A stretch of DNA of 64,000 nt from an uncultured Bacteroidales bacterium (GCA_905234655.1 CAJOJG010000005.1:23286-87285), one strand, 5' to 3'. Numbered from the stretch's first letter, positions 26,816-36,130 are shown. Translations and numbers: made by a program. Notes: generated by a model from the sequence alone, not told the origin.

Positions 26816-26924
26816 GGTTTTATTTTGCTGCAAAGGTAACAATTTGTCTTGTTTCAGCAAAATAAAATCGGGTTTTATTTTGCTGCATTAACACTTTTAT
26901 ACCAACTTCCAGCAAAATAAAACC
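26816..26924 (-). promoter_or_regulatory. Four-copy inverted repeat array around the ATPase promoter
   Basis: GGTTTTATTTTGCTG occurs at 26816-26830 and 26871-26885, and its complement CAGCAAAATAAAA at 26855-26867 and 26910-26922. The first copy touches the minus-strand -7 box TACCTTTG (complement of 26831-26838). The second supplies the -33 TTTTG (complement of 26858-26862), 19 bases away. Copies two and three form a near-perfect palindrome. The layout suggests cooperative binding of a regulator over the promoter. Confidence 0.75.
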
Positions 26925-27082
26925 ATATTTTTGCTTAAAAATCATATTTAATCTTTTGATTATCAACAATTAATGCGAAATGTAAAAATAACGTAACGAC
27001 TGTTAATTTCTGTTAATTTTTCAACACTTTTTAACCAGATATTGACGATTTCTGCCATTAATGTTTTTTAAAGGTTGACAGA

Positions 27083-27113
27083 TTGCGTGTAACTGACAAA
27101 ATTCGTAATTTTG
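27083..27113 (+). promoter_or_regulatory. Promoter of the MutS-like gene
   Basis: TTG at 27083-27085 and TAATTTTG at 27106-27113 are 20 bases apart, 26 bases before the chosen ATG. A GTG further upstream that would extend the gene lies inside this promoter. Confidence 0.65.
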
Positions 27114-27139
27114 CCACAAATTTAATCAATAATCCCAAT

Positions 27140-28921
27140 ATGCCCACCATCAACGACAGAAAAAATACATACCGCCAACGTGCCGAAGAGTTTGGCACAG
27201 AGGCCGAAAAATACCGGCGGCTCGTCCGCAACACCAACCTTGCGCGGGGCGTCTCGTTCCTCGGCGGCGCGGCGGTCGCAATCATAGCCGTCAATTATTC
27301 GCTCGCGGCGATGTGGGCGGCGATTGCCGTCGCGCTGGTGCTGTTCCTGTATTTTGTAAAGAAAAATTCACAATACGACGCTTTGCACATCTACAATGCG
27401 ACGATGAGGCGAATCAACGCCGACGAACTCAACTCTCTGGAAACCAACAATTATTCCGCTTTCGACGAGGGCAAAGAGTTTGTTGACAGCACGCACAATT
27501 TTTCTTACGACCTGGATATTTTCGGACGCAATTCCATTTTCCAAATTGTAAACCGCACTTGCACCGCCGGCGGCAAAAAAATCCTCGCCCAACGGTTTCA
27601 AAACCCGCTGACCGACATCGACGAAATCAGACAGGCGCAGCGCGATTCGGCACTTTTCGCCGACGAAATCCAACTTCGCCATCAATTCCGCGCGTACGGC
27701 GAAATCAACGGCGGCACTGACGGCCAAATTCCTGATTTTTCGGGCGTTGAATACCGTTTCACGTCCACGCCGCTGTGGAAAATCGCCGCCGCCACGCTCA
27801 CCACAGCCACCGTCGCCGCCATCATGCTCGCCTGTATGGACGTTTGCAGCGGCTATGTCGGGCTTGCGCTGTATTTGGTGCAGATGATTGTGTTTGCCGT
27901 CAACAATTCCAAAACCACGCAACTTGTCCAAATCCTCGGCAACGGCAGCAAGAATTTTGCAAAGTACGGCGAACTTTTCCACGTAATCGAGCAACTGAAA
28001 TCGCACCCCGGGCGGTTCACCCAAATCGCCGGCGGACACATCGGCGACGCCCTGCGCCAACTTTCAAAAATCGCCGCCGCATACGAGCAACGCGCCAACT
28101 TGATGGTGATGATTTTTGGCGAGGGAATCATTTGCTACGACATCTGGAACAACGTCCGCTTCGAAAACTGGCTGCGCCGCTATTCCGCCGAAATCCCACA
28201 ATGGTACTCGATGGCGCACGAATACGACTACCTGATGTCGCTCGCCAACCTGCGTTACAACCATCCCGAATGGGCTGAGCCACAGCCTGTTGAAGGCAGT
28301 TTCGTACTGAACGCCGCCGCCGCCGGCCATCCGCTCATCGACCCCGCAAAGATGGTCAGGAACGACATCAATTTTAGCGACTGCCCCTTCCTGACAATCC
28401 TCACGGGCGCCAACATGGCCGGCAAAAGCACTTACCTGCGCACCATCGGCGTCAACCTCGTCCTTGCGCAAATAGGCGCGGTGGTGTGCGCCGAGAGGTT
28501 TGTTTTTAGCCCGACGGCGATTATGACGAGCATACGCACGTCGGATTCCGTGCAGGACAACGAATCGTACTTCTTCGCCGAATTGAAACGCCTTCAGAAA
28601 ATCGTCAGCCGCCTCGAACATGGCGAGACGCTTTTTATAATAGTTGACGAAATGCTGCGCGGCACCAACTCGAAGGACAAGCACGACGGCAGCCAGATGT
28701 TCATACAGAAGTTGCTGAAATTCAATTGTTACGGAATATTCGCCACCCACGACATCGACATCGGCAACCTTCGCGACACGTACCCAAAGAACGTCAACGC
28801 CAAGTGCTTTGAAATCTCTTTCGAGGGCGACCGTCTCGTCTTCGACTACACTCTCAAAGACGGCATCTCGCAGAATCTCAACGCGTCGTACCTGATGCGG
28901 CAGATGGGGATAATAGGGTAA
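27140..28921 (+). CDS. Membrane-anchored MutS-family ATPase
   Basis: A 593-residue protein with two adjacent hydrophobic helices near the N-terminus (about 36-75, VSFLGGAAVAIIAV and AAIAVALVLFLYFV). A helical clamp-like region follows, then a C-terminal MutS ABC ATPase. Walker A is TGANMAGKSTYLR (about residue 422), Walker B is FIIVDEMLRGTN, and the switch ATHD is present. The mismatch-recognition and connector domains of MutS are absent, as in MutS2-like subfamilies, but the Smr nuclease tail of MutS2 is absent too. Classical mismatch repair is therefore unlikely; the real role is unknown. Confidence 0.88.
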   Translation: MPTINDRKNTYRQRAEEFGTEAEKYRRLVRNTNLARGVSFLGGAAVAIIAVNYSLAAMWAAIAVALVLFLYFVKKNSQYDALHIYNATMRRINADELNSLETNNYSAFDEGKEFVDSTHNFSYDLDIFGRNSIFQIVNRTCTAGGKKILAQRFQNPLTDIDEIRQAQRDSALFADEIQLRHQFRAYGEINGGTDGQIPDFSGVEYRFTSTPLWKIAAATLTTATVAAIMLACMDVCSGYVGLALYLVQMIVFAVNNSKTTQLVQILGNGSKNFAKYGELFHVIEQLKSHPGRFTQIAGGHIGDALRQLSKIAAAYEQRANLMVMIFGEGIICYDIWNNVRFENWLRRYSAEIPQWYSMAHEYDYLMSLANLRYNHPEWAEPQPVEGSFVLNAAAAGHPLIDPAKMVRNDINFSDCPFLTILTGANMAGKSTYLRTIGVNLVLAQIGAVVCAERFVFSPTAIMTSIRTSDSVQDNESYFFAELKRLQKIVSRLEHGETLFIIVDEMLRGTNSKDKHDGSQMFIQKLLKFNCYGIFATHDIDIGNLRDTYPKNVNAKCFEISFEGDRLVFDYTLKDGISQNLNASYLMRQMGIIG

Positions 28922-28949
28922 AAAGAAACACGGGATAATCGAATAAAAA

Positions 28950-28990
28950 AATCCACGCCGAAAAAATAATTTTCAGCGTGGATTTTTTTA
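28950..28990. terminator. Bidirectional terminator between MutS-like and porin genes
   Basis: AATCCACGC (28950-28958) pairs with GCGTGGATT (28976-28984), with T tracts on the 3' side of each strand. It sits between convergent genes and can serve both. Confidence 0.8.
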
Positions 28991-29008
28991 TAGTGAAATT
29001 CGGTCGGC

Positions 29009-30127
29009 TTAGAACGAGAACTGGGCACGAACCTGAAGTGTGTTGTAGGTGTCGTGGTATTCGCCCTCGTGGGCTTGGGTGACACCGTAGTTAAGTTTCA
29101 TGTTGAAGTGCTTGCTGAAGAAGTAGTTCAAGCCGATTGTGAGGTCGCTCTGATGGCCGCCAGTATGGAGGTCGAGGTAGTCGTAGCGAGCAAGGAGTTC
29201 AAGGTTCTTGGGCGATGCGTTCTGGCAGAGGCCGGTAGCCTTGTTATAGTTCTGCTGGTCGCCAATGAGGAGATATGACACCTGTGCGAGGAAACCGCCG
29301 AGGTGGTAGCGGTCGCTGCTGCCGCCCGGCTTGTAACTTGCACCCTGGAAGTGGCTCTCGAACAAGAACTTCTGCTGGATGAAAATGATTTCAGCCTCGT
29401 AGCGCGAGTTGCCGTAAGGCTCAAAACCATCTTTGATGAGCGTCCTGCCTTCAGTAGTGAAGGTCTCAGGAACAACGCCTGAGAACGAGGCAGCGTCCTT
29501 GCTGCTTGTGAGCATTGCGGAAAAACCGAAGTGGAGGACTGTGGCCTCGTCGATTACCGGGCGGGCAACAGCCTTGGCAGAATACACAACACCCTGGTCA
29601 AACTGGCCGTTGCCATTGTCGATATTGCCGTTTGAATAGATGCCGCCATTGAAGTTGAAGTGGTCGGTGGTCAATAAGTACACGAGCCCCATCTTACGCG
29701 AGGGGCAAATGGCATTGTCGACAGTCGCGTCGTCGATGAACTTGTACGCAAGTCCCAACGGCTTCATACCGAATCCCATGAACACGTTACCAAACTGGAG
29801 GTGGTGTGTCTTGTTGAAGTTGTACTTGACAAAAACGTCGCGGAACGAGATTGCCTTCTTGTCAAAACAGATTTCAACCTTGTAGTCCCAGTTTTCCAAG
29901 AACTTGCCGGCAACGCCAAGGCGTGTGTCGTTGACAGCGATGCCATTGTCAGGATGGCCAGCGTCAGGGTCGGTTCTATTGAAGTACGTACCGGCGTCGA
30001 AGTTTGTACGGCCAATCAACTTGAGCGAGAACTGGTCGTTCTCTGGCACGATTGTGATTTGAGCCTGCGATTGGAGCGCGAAGGCAGCGAATGCCGTCGC
30101 CAACAATGCTTTGTTGAATAGTTTCAT
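29009..30127 (-). CDS. Porin_O_P family outer-membrane porin
   Basis: A 372-residue protein. The signal peptide is about 1-22 (ending SQAQ), and the barrel has regularly spaced amphipathic strands and a terminal phenylalanine (VRAQFSF). Strand motifs such as FSLKLIGRTNFDAGTYF and LQFGNVFMGFGMKPLG match the phosphate-selective porin O/P family. The preferred solute is unknown. It has its own promoter, and its terminator is shared with the convergent MutS-like gene. Confidence 0.85.
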   Translation of the reverse strand: MKLFNKALLATAFAAFALQSQAQITIVPENDQFSLKLIGRTNFDAGTYFNRTDPDAGHPDNGIAVNDTRLGVAGKFLENWDYKVEICFDKKAISFRDVFVKYNFNKTHHLQFGNVFMGFGMKPLGLAYKFIDDATVDNAICPSRKMGLVYLLTTDHFNFNGGIYSNGNIDNGNGQFDQGVVYSAKAVARPVIDEATVLHFGFSAMLTSSKDAASFSGVVPETFTTEGRTLIKDGFEPYGNSRYEAEIIFIQQKFLFESHFQGASYKPGGSSDRYHLGGFLAQVSYLLIGDQQNYNKATGLCQNASPKNLELLARYDYLDLHTGGHQSDLTIGLNYFFSKHFNMKLNYGVTQAHEGEYHDTYNTLQVRAQFSF

Positions 30128-30164
30128 TTTTTTTCTTTTATAAATTTAACTTAATTTCACGGTG

Positions 30165-30196
30165 CAAAGTTAAAAAATATTTTTCGGTTTGGTCAA
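30165..30196 (-). promoter_or_regulatory. Promoter of the porin gene
   Basis: Minus-strand TAACTTTG (complement of 30165-30172) is preceded by TTG (complement of 30194-30196), 21 bases upstream, and lies 38 bases before the start codon. Confidence 0.7.
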
Positions 30197-30237
30197 CTTT
30201 GGCACGTTAAATTTAAGCAAAGTGGCATTTTGCAACT

Positions 30238-31224
30238 TTATTTGAGGAAAAAACTGTACGCATGACCCGGTACGACGTCGAACATAATCTTATTGTCTTG
30301 AATCTTCAAATTCTTGATATTCTGGTCTTTGACCTTTACCTTGAAGCGGTTTGGCAACGCGCGGCTTATGGTAATCGGCTCGTCGAAAGTCGTCAATGGC
30401 GATGTCGCCTTACAGCCGACTACGACTGTGTACTTATTGCCGTCGCGTGTCTCGGTAATCGTCAACGCATCGCGCTCTATGATGTATTTAGTGACCTGTT
30501 CAAAATTGGCGGCCCAAAATTTCTGTGGGTTCTTAGTCACATAATCAAGGTGTTTTTCGAGTTCGGACGATTTGATGGGCGAATAGCCGCCGTCGTCGTC
30601 AATGGCGTGGATAAGGAACGTGCACCATCCCTTCCTCTCGTAGCCAATATCGACCCATTTGTTAAAATCCTCGGCGGAGTTTGTCTCGCTTTCAGCGCCA
30701 ACGCCAATTGATGATATGTCGAACATGTCCGCTGGCGTGTAAGGCTCTATGTGCTTGCTGCAACAACGCGCCGAGAGGTAGTACTTGCTTGAGATCTCCT
30801 TATGGGCCGATGCGCAATAAGGATATACAAGCGTAATGCAATCGCTGCCAGTGTTGTGCTGGATTGTGCGCTTAGAGTCGCGGCACTCGCTCTCGAACTC
30901 TTCCGCGCTGAGTTCAGCCATATTCTTGTGGTTGACGGTGTGGGAAGTCACCTCATGGCCGTTTTTCACTGCGGATTTTAACTGTCGCCACTCGTCGGGC
31001 GTTACCTTATAGGTTATGACGTTGAAGGAAGCCTTAACGCCATACTTGTCGAACAGCGGCAGTCCGACTGGAATTTGGTTTGGGGTCAGGTCGTCGAGCG
31101 AATATGTCACGACACTTTCACTGAAACCGTGCCACGGCGCGACTGTGTAGCCCGCCGGGATTTGTGCCAAGGCGGTCGTTGCGGTTAAGATTGTAGCGGC
31201 AAGTAATGTAATTTCCGTTTTCAT
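30238..31224 (-). CDS. Polysaccharide deacetylase (CE4) family protein
   Basis: A 328-residue secreted protein with signal peptide (about 1-20, ending ALAQ). The NodB fold shows SLDDL as the DD motif and HEVTSHTVNH as the metal-binding HxxxH motif. A beta-rich C-terminal domain (about 250-328) may bind carbohydrate. CE4 enzymes remove N- or O-acetyl groups from glycans such as peptidoglycan, chitin or xylan; the target is unknown. Confidence 0.85.
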   Translation of the reverse strand: MKTEITLLAATILTATTALAQIPAGYTVAPWHGFSESVVTYSLDDLTPNQIPVGLPLFDKYGVKASFNVITYKVTPDEWRQLKSAVKNGHEVTSHTVNHKNMAELSAEEFESECRDSKRTIQHNTGSDCITLVYPYCASAHKEISSKYYLSARCCSKHIEPYTPADMFDISSIGVGAESETNSAEDFNKWVDIGYERKGWCTFLIHAIDDDGGYSPIKSSELEKHLDYVTKNPQKFWAANFEQVTKYIIERDALTITETRDGNKYTVVVGCKATSPLTTFDEPITISRALPNRFKVKVKDQNIKNLKIQDNKIMFDVVPGHAYSFFLK

Positions 31225-31235
31225 AATATATAGTT

Positions 31236-31265
31236 TTCGCTTCGCGGGAAATCTTACAAATTTAT
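31236..31265. repeat. Dispersed repeat, CTTCGCGAGAAATCTTACA family, partial copy
   Basis: TTCGCTTCGCGGGAAATCTTACAAAT differs by one base from the left block of the copies at 4.9 and 51.9 kb. The right block is absent. Confidence 0.7.
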
Positions 31266-31302
31266 ATAAAAATGTAGAGACGTTTCGCGGAACGTCTCTA
31301 CA
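31265..31302 (-). terminator. Terminator after the EF-hand gene
   Basis: TGTAGAGACGTT and its complement AACGTCTCTACA flank TCGCGG or its complement, a perfect stem of at least 11 base pairs. Read on the minus strand, TTTTTATAT follows. The same GTAGAGACG/CGTCTCTAC palindrome is widespread as a repeat in other bacteria, so it may be both. Confidence 0.75.
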
Positions 31303-31320
31303 ATGAATGAATATGGATTT

Positions 31321-33573
31321 TTATTCAGCAGGTGTTGTTGCCGGAGCCTCGGTCTGTGCCTTGTCGGTAAAGTCGAGCGCGGGAATCGGGTCGAGGCCGA
31401 AGCGCGAGAGTTTGCCGTTACAATAGAGCGCGAAGCCGATGATGGCGACGATAAGCACACACCAACAAATCTTCTTCCACAATGGATATTTCTTGTCGGC
31501 GAGCGGGTCGACACCCCTTACAACCGGGAATTTGGCGAGTTTGGTAAGTGTCGCGCCAAACGTGATGTTGACGAATGCGTGAGCGTTGACAGCCCAGCCG
31601 TTTGCGTTGAGGACGGGGGCGAGGTTGCGGCGGCGGAGTTTGAGGTACGCCAAGAGCATCGACGGGCCCGAGATGAGAAGGATGATTGCCAAAACTGCGA
31701 GAATCATGCCCCACCATTCGAGTTTGAGGAATCCTGTCACTGCGCTTACAATCATGCTGCCGATGAATCCGAGGGCAAGACCTATCGCCGCAAAAATTCC
31801 ACTGAACTTGGCGATGTCAAACGGCTGTTTTGCGGGCGGCGGGGTTGCGGCGGCGGCATCTGCGGCGGCAGGCTGCGTGGTGATTTCGGCGGATTTTTCC
31901 GAAATTGCGGCAGCGCCCTTACTCGTCACGTCAGCATCCTTACTTGCGGCAAACTTCTCCACCTGTTCCTCGATGAACTTTGCAAATTTCTTGTACGGCG
32001 ACCAGAATGCCTGGCGGATTGAAATCGGGTTTTCAATGACCTTAGTCACTGTAGCCTCCCAGTCGTTGCCCGCGCGGTCGTAGAACACACCGTTCTTTCC
32101 GACAGTGATGTTGTCGACGTCGCCGTCGGTAATCACTGCAGCAATCTGCATCTTCTGACCGAGTTTCTTGTTCTCGCAGTCGCAGTACGCAATGAACATC
32201 GCGCTCTGTGTCGCGGAGGCTGTGTGCTTGCCCATGTCGGCGACCTTAATGCACAGGTCACAACTGCGCTGGTCGATGAACAACGTACCAGCCTGGAACA
32301 TCGCCTTGTCGCCGGTCTTGTACTGGTAATAGAAGTCGGTGAATGTCACGAAGTTGCGCAGGAATGTGAACAGGTCGCGGTAGAAGTGGGCGAGTTTGTT
32401 GACTTCCTGGATGCTCTCGGCGTTGTCCTTCTCGGCGAGGTCTTTTTCGACGAGGGCGAGGAGTTCGTCCTTCTTGTTGCCGCTGACGACCTCTGTGAGG
32501 AACCCGAAATCCGCGCCCTCGACCTTTGCGCCCTTCTTGTCGGCGAGCCACTTGTCGTATGCGTCAAACTTACCGGCGATGGAGTTCCACTCGGATTCTG
32601 TGATGGACTGCTTGCCGGCGAAGTCGACGTCCAGAATCAACGCCTTGAGCGCGTTGAACTTGCCTTCCCAAGCGGGGTTGACAGGCTCGTTGAGCGGCAG
32701 TTCGGCTTTTGTGTTTATCTTTGTGAGCGGATAAGCCTCGATTTCGGCGATTGCCTCGGTGAGGTTCTTCTCGGAGATTTTTGCAAGGCTGTCCTTGGAG
32801 ATTTCGAGCGCAGGGGTGTTGGACTGATCCATCGCGGCGAGTTTGCAACGGATGTAATAGTCTGACACTTTGTCCTTTATGGCGTAGTAAGCGTCGCGGG
32901 CAGCTGTGGTCTTGTCGCCGTAAGGAATGAGCTTGGAGTCGTTGAGCGAGAGGTTTTTCCAGGCTGTGAAGGCTGCCGCCTCGGCGTAGAACTCCTCGAC
33001 GAGTTCCTTAGTAACGCCATCCGCGCCGCTGCGGTCGGTCGCCTTGCCAATGTTGGCGATTATGGCGGCGATTATCTTCTTCAAGTCCTCGTCGTCGCCT
33101 ACTGTGGCCTCTGTGATTACGCCGTCGCCGTTGAACTTAGTGTCGGCAAAGATTTTGACGCTGTCGGCGGTCTCGGCGATGCCGAGTTCCTTGGCGTCCG
33201 GCTTCTTGAGGTTGGCAAGGATTTGGCTGGCAGAATTGAGGAGTTTTTTGCCCTCGTCGGTATCCTCGCGGATTGCCGAGAGGGGCAGGACAGCGGACTT
33301 CTCCGTCAGCGAGTCCATTGACTTGAGGACTTTCTTGAGCCATTCGATAGCGGCGGACACCTCGTTGACCTTTATATGGCCATCTCCGTCTGTGTCAAGG
33401 AGTTTGAGCGTGTCAGGGTCGATTTCCAACCCCGTCGTCGGACAACTGAGCACCGTCCACTGCTTTTGGTCGAGCTCCGGCAGGTGGGCAATGTCCTCGC
33501 CGGTCTCGATGCTTACGCGGGTCACACCTCCGATTTTGGTGTAACGCCACGGGTAAGAGGATTTGTTTTCCAT
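31321..33573 (-). CDS. EF-hand protein with C-terminal membrane helices
   Basis: A 750-residue protein that begins MENKSSYPWRYTKIGGVTRV. A single perfect EF-hand loop, DTDGDGHIKVNE (residues 60-71), follows, so it probably binds calcium. Residues 75-570 are mostly helical and charged, with no recognised domain. Three or more hydrophobic segments lie at about 586-612, 622-645 and 700-716, before a short tail. An A/P-rich stretch precedes the first helix. No signal peptide is seen, so the large domain may face the cytoplasm. I chose ATG 33573 because the extension upstream runs into the promoter. I do not know the family. Confidence 0.75.
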   Translation of the reverse strand: MENKSSYPWRYTKIGGVTRVSIETGEDIAHLPELDQKQWTVLSCPTTGLEIDPDTLKLLDTDGDGHIKVNEVSAAIEWLKKVLKSMDSLTEKSAVLPLSAIREDTDEGKKLLNSASQILANLKKPDAKELGIAETADSVKIFADTKFNGDGVITEATVGDDEDLKKIIAAIIANIGKATDRSGADGVTKELVEEFYAEAAAFTAWKNLSLNDSKLIPYGDKTTAARDAYYAIKDKVSDYYIRCKLAAMDQSNTPALEISKDSLAKISEKNLTEAIAEIEAYPLTKINTKAELPLNEPVNPAWEGKFNALKALILDVDFAGKQSITESEWNSIAGKFDAYDKWLADKKGAKVEGADFGFLTEVVSGNKKDELLALVEKDLAEKDNAESIQEVNKLAHFYRDLFTFLRNFVTFTDFYYQYKTGDKAMFQAGTLFIDQRSCDLCIKVADMGKHTASATQSAMFIAYCDCENKKLGQKMQIAAVITDGDVDNITVGKNGVFYDRAGNDWEATVTKVIENPISIRQAFWSPYKKFAKFIEEQVEKFAASKDADVTSKGAAAISEKSAEITTQPAAADAAAATPPPAKQPFDIAKFSGIFAAIGLALGFIGSMIVSAVTGFLKLEWWGMILAVLAIILLISGPSMLLAYLKLRRRNLAPVLNANGWAVNAHAFVNITFGATLTKLAKFPVVRGVDPLADKKYPLWKKICWCVLIVAIIGFALYCNGKLSRFGLDPIPALDFTDKAQTEAPATTPAE

Positions 33574-33608
33574 GTTATTTTGATGATTTATTATGACTAA
33601 TCTAATGG

Positions 33609-33648
33609 CAAATTTACCCATTAAAACTCAAACCGCAAAATATTTTTG
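33609..33648. promoter_or_regulatory. Divergent promoters for EF-hand and TPR-SpoIIE genes
   Basis: Minus strand: TAAATTTG (complement of 33609-33616) with TTTG (complement of 33636-33639) 19 bases upstream. Plus strand: TATTTTTG at 33641-33648, with no clear -33. The two -7 regions are only 24 bases apart, so the promoters overlap. Confidence 0.55.
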
Positions 33649-33748
33649 CACATCCGCCCGAATCTACATCAAAATTTCTACGAAAAAACTTTGAAATATG
33701 AGAAAAAAACATAAAATTTACGCAGAATTTCAAGCAACACATCGCCAA

Positions 33749-36028
33749 ATGATTAAACGATTGATAATAATGGCATTGGCACTGCTCGTGGCGTTAATGC
33801 CCGGCAGCCTTTCCGCGCAAAAGAACTGCAAAAACGTCTCGGGCGCGGACATATTGGCAATGCCCGACAACAAAACAAAATTCGACGCCCTCAACTCCTT
33901 CATACGCTCACAGTCCAACCCCGACACACTCGAAACATACATCAACGCCCAATACATCCTCGCCCAAAAACTCGGCGACAAGCGCAAGGTGATGCTAACC
34001 CTGATGAACCGTGGATACGCATTCGGGCGTACATACGAATACGACAAGGCGGTCAGCGCATACGAGGACGCGCTGACATACGCCAAAGAAATAAAAGACA
34101 CCCTGAACATCGCCAACTGCTATAAAGAAATGGCGAAACTCCTGACCCGCACTAACGAATACGACAGGGCATCGGAATATTTTAACCGTGCGCTACACGG
34201 CTACGTCGACATAGGCGACACGGCAAAGATAACCGACGTATACCGGAACATGGGAAAGCAGTGCATCGACTTCCACCTTTATAAGACCGCACGGTCATAC
34301 ATCGACAACGCGTTCAGGCTCGACTCCGCCTCCGGCAACTCCAAGGCTCTTGTTCTCGACTTTTATCATACAGGCATGTCCGACTACAAACAGTACCTCG
34401 ACCTCGACTCCATCGACATGCTTTTCTCTGGAATCCAAAACACAAGACAGGCGGTCTCCATCGTCACAAAATTCGACGAAAAACGTATGCTCCAGGGGTG
34501 CTATGAACAGCTAATGCTCATGTATATCAGCACGTTCACAACCAATCGCCCCGAACTTGTAAAAAAAGCAAAGGACTCCGCCCACTATTATTATAAGTTG
34601 ACAAGCGCGCTCCGAGACCAGCTTAACCCGATGGGCGACCATATCGTCTTGGAAATCACGGACGCCAACTTCCACACAATGGACGGTAAATACAACGAGG
34701 CGATACAATTATTGGGCGACATCGAGGAAAAATTCCGGCAGGGCGGCACGAGATACATGCGCTACCGCTCGTTACTCTACAGGTCGATGATATGGACACT
34801 ACGGCAGGCGGGCGACTATAAAGGCGCAGTCGAATACGCCGAGAAGTTCAAGGCGGAAGAAGAAGCCACATACAGCCGCGAGTTTGCATTGAGATCCATA
34901 AAAGCGTCCGCCGAAACCGAATACAGCGAACTCATACGCAAACGTGAAAAGAAAGAACACGAGCAGGAACTTGAACAGCAGGAACAGATAAAGCGGCAGC
35001 GCATGACCACAATGTTCTACATGCTCGGCACGATACTCGCCATAGTGTTCATCGTGATTATCCTAAGGAACCTCGCTGAAAAACGCCGCAACAACGAACT
35101 CCTCGCCCAGCAGAAGGCAGAAATCCTGAAGAAAAACAACGAGCTCCAAGTCCAAAACCGAAAAATCGTCGCCCAAAGGGACGAAATCATGGAACAGCGC
35201 GACGAAATCGAGGCACAACGAACCCAACTTTCGGAAGCAAACTCGCGCATCACAGCCTCCATCCGTTACGCCCAACGAATCCAGACCGCCTCCGTGCCGT
35301 CCAACGACATGATGCAAAAGATATTCGGCAACTGCATGGTATACTGGCGGCCGCTCAACATAGTCTCCGGCGACTTCTTCTGGGCTACCCAAGCCGGGAA
35401 ATACAAACTCCTGACCGCCGCCGACTGCACAGGCCACGGAGTGCCGGGTGCATTCATGAGTATGCTCGGCGTCTCGACCCTCAACGACATCGCCGCGCAG
35501 CGCGACATAGAGAACGAAGGCGCGTCCGCCGCCGAAATCCTTGAAGAACTCCGTGACAAAATAATCGCCGCGCTCCGGCAGTCCGGCCCCCAGCGGGAGA
35601 CTGCCGACGGCATCGACATGGCGTTCTGCATAATCGACACCGAAAAGATGGAACTCCAATTCGCCGGCGCCAACCGCCCGCTGTGGCTCGTCAGAAGCGG
35701 CGAACTATTTGAGTACAGGCCCGACAAGATGCCCGTCGGCTACCACGCCACAAAATCTTCACCTTTCACTAACCACACAATCGCCATCCAACTTGGCGAC
35801 GTGATATACCTCGGCTCGGACGGACTCTCAGACCAGTTCGGCGGCCCGGACGCGAAGAACAAGTTCGGACCCAAACGCCTGCGCGAACTCCTCGCCTCCA
35901 TCGCCCAAATGCCCTTCGACGAGCAGCAAGCGACCATCGAAAAGACCTTCGACGAATGGCGGCACAAAGCCGACGGAACCATAGAGCCACAACTCGACGA
36001 CCAAATCCTAATAGGAATCAGGATTTGA
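33749..36028 (+). CDS. TPR and SpoIIE-type PP2C phosphatase, membrane bound (paralogue 1)
   Basis: A 759-residue signalling protein. A signal peptide (about 1-23, ending LSAQ) leads into periplasmic TPR repeats (about 40-370). A transmembrane helix lies at about 418-440 (YMLGTILAIVFIVIIL), then a cytoplasmic coiled coil (about 440-510). A SpoIIE/PP2C domain follows with SGDFFW, DCTGHGVPGAFMSMLG and GSDGLSDQFGG. It should dephosphorylate a serine/threonine regulator in response to a periplasmic cue. ATG 33749 starts the signal peptide; the ATG at 33698 would add 17 residues. A second protein of the same layout is encoded at 42439-44259. Confidence 0.88.
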   Translation: MIKRLIIMALALLVALMPGSLSAQKNCKNVSGADILAMPDNKTKFDALNSFIRSQSNPDTLETYINAQYILAQKLGDKRKVMLTLMNRGYAFGRTYEYDKAVSAYEDALTYAKEIKDTLNIANCYKEMAKLLTRTNEYDRASEYFNRALHGYVDIGDTAKITDVYRNMGKQCIDFHLYKTARSYIDNAFRLDSASGNSKALVLDFYHTGMSDYKQYLDLDSIDMLFSGIQNTRQAVSIVTKFDEKRMLQGCYEQLMLMYISTFTTNRPELVKKAKDSAHYYYKLTSALRDQLNPMGDHIVLEITDANFHTMDGKYNEAIQLLGDIEEKFRQGGTRYMRYRSLLYRSMIWTLRQAGDYKGAVEYAEKFKAEEEATYSREFALRSIKASAETEYSELIRKREKKEHEQELEQQEQIKRQRMTTMFYMLGTILAIVFIVIILRNLAEKRRNNELLAQQKAEILKKNNELQVQNRKIVAQRDEIMEQRDEIEAQRTQLSEANSRITASIRYAQRIQTASVPSNDMMQKIFGNCMVYWRPLNIVSGDFFWATQAGKYKLLTAADCTGHGVPGAFMSMLGVSTLNDIAAQRDIENEGASAAEILEELRDKIIAALRQSGPQRETADGIDMAFCIIDTEKMELQFAGANRPLWLVRSGELFEYRPDKMPVGYHATKSSPFTNHTIAIQLGDVIYLGSDGLSDQFGGPDAKNKFGPKRLRELLASIAQMPFDEQQATIEKTFDEWRHKADGTIEPQLDDQILIGIRI

Positions 36029-36080
36029 CGTTATTTTCATAAATATTGTTAATCATCTAATAACGTATTGTTTTTTGCGT

Positions 36081-36088
36081 TAATTTTG
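36081..36088 (+). promoter_or_regulatory. -7 box before the first thioredoxin-like gene
   Basis: TAATTTTG followed by CAAAC, 43 bases before the start codon. The -33 element is not convincing. Confidence 0.5.
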
Positions 36089-36130
36089 CAAACATACAAA
36101 TTAAACTAACAGCGTTATTAGACAACTAAG

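Noticed and set aside
26816..26924. Four regularly repeated 13-15-base units that could suggest a short CRISPR array
   Set aside because: Units alternate in orientation, are too short, have unequal spacing and surround promoter boxes. No cas gene is near. An operator array fits better.
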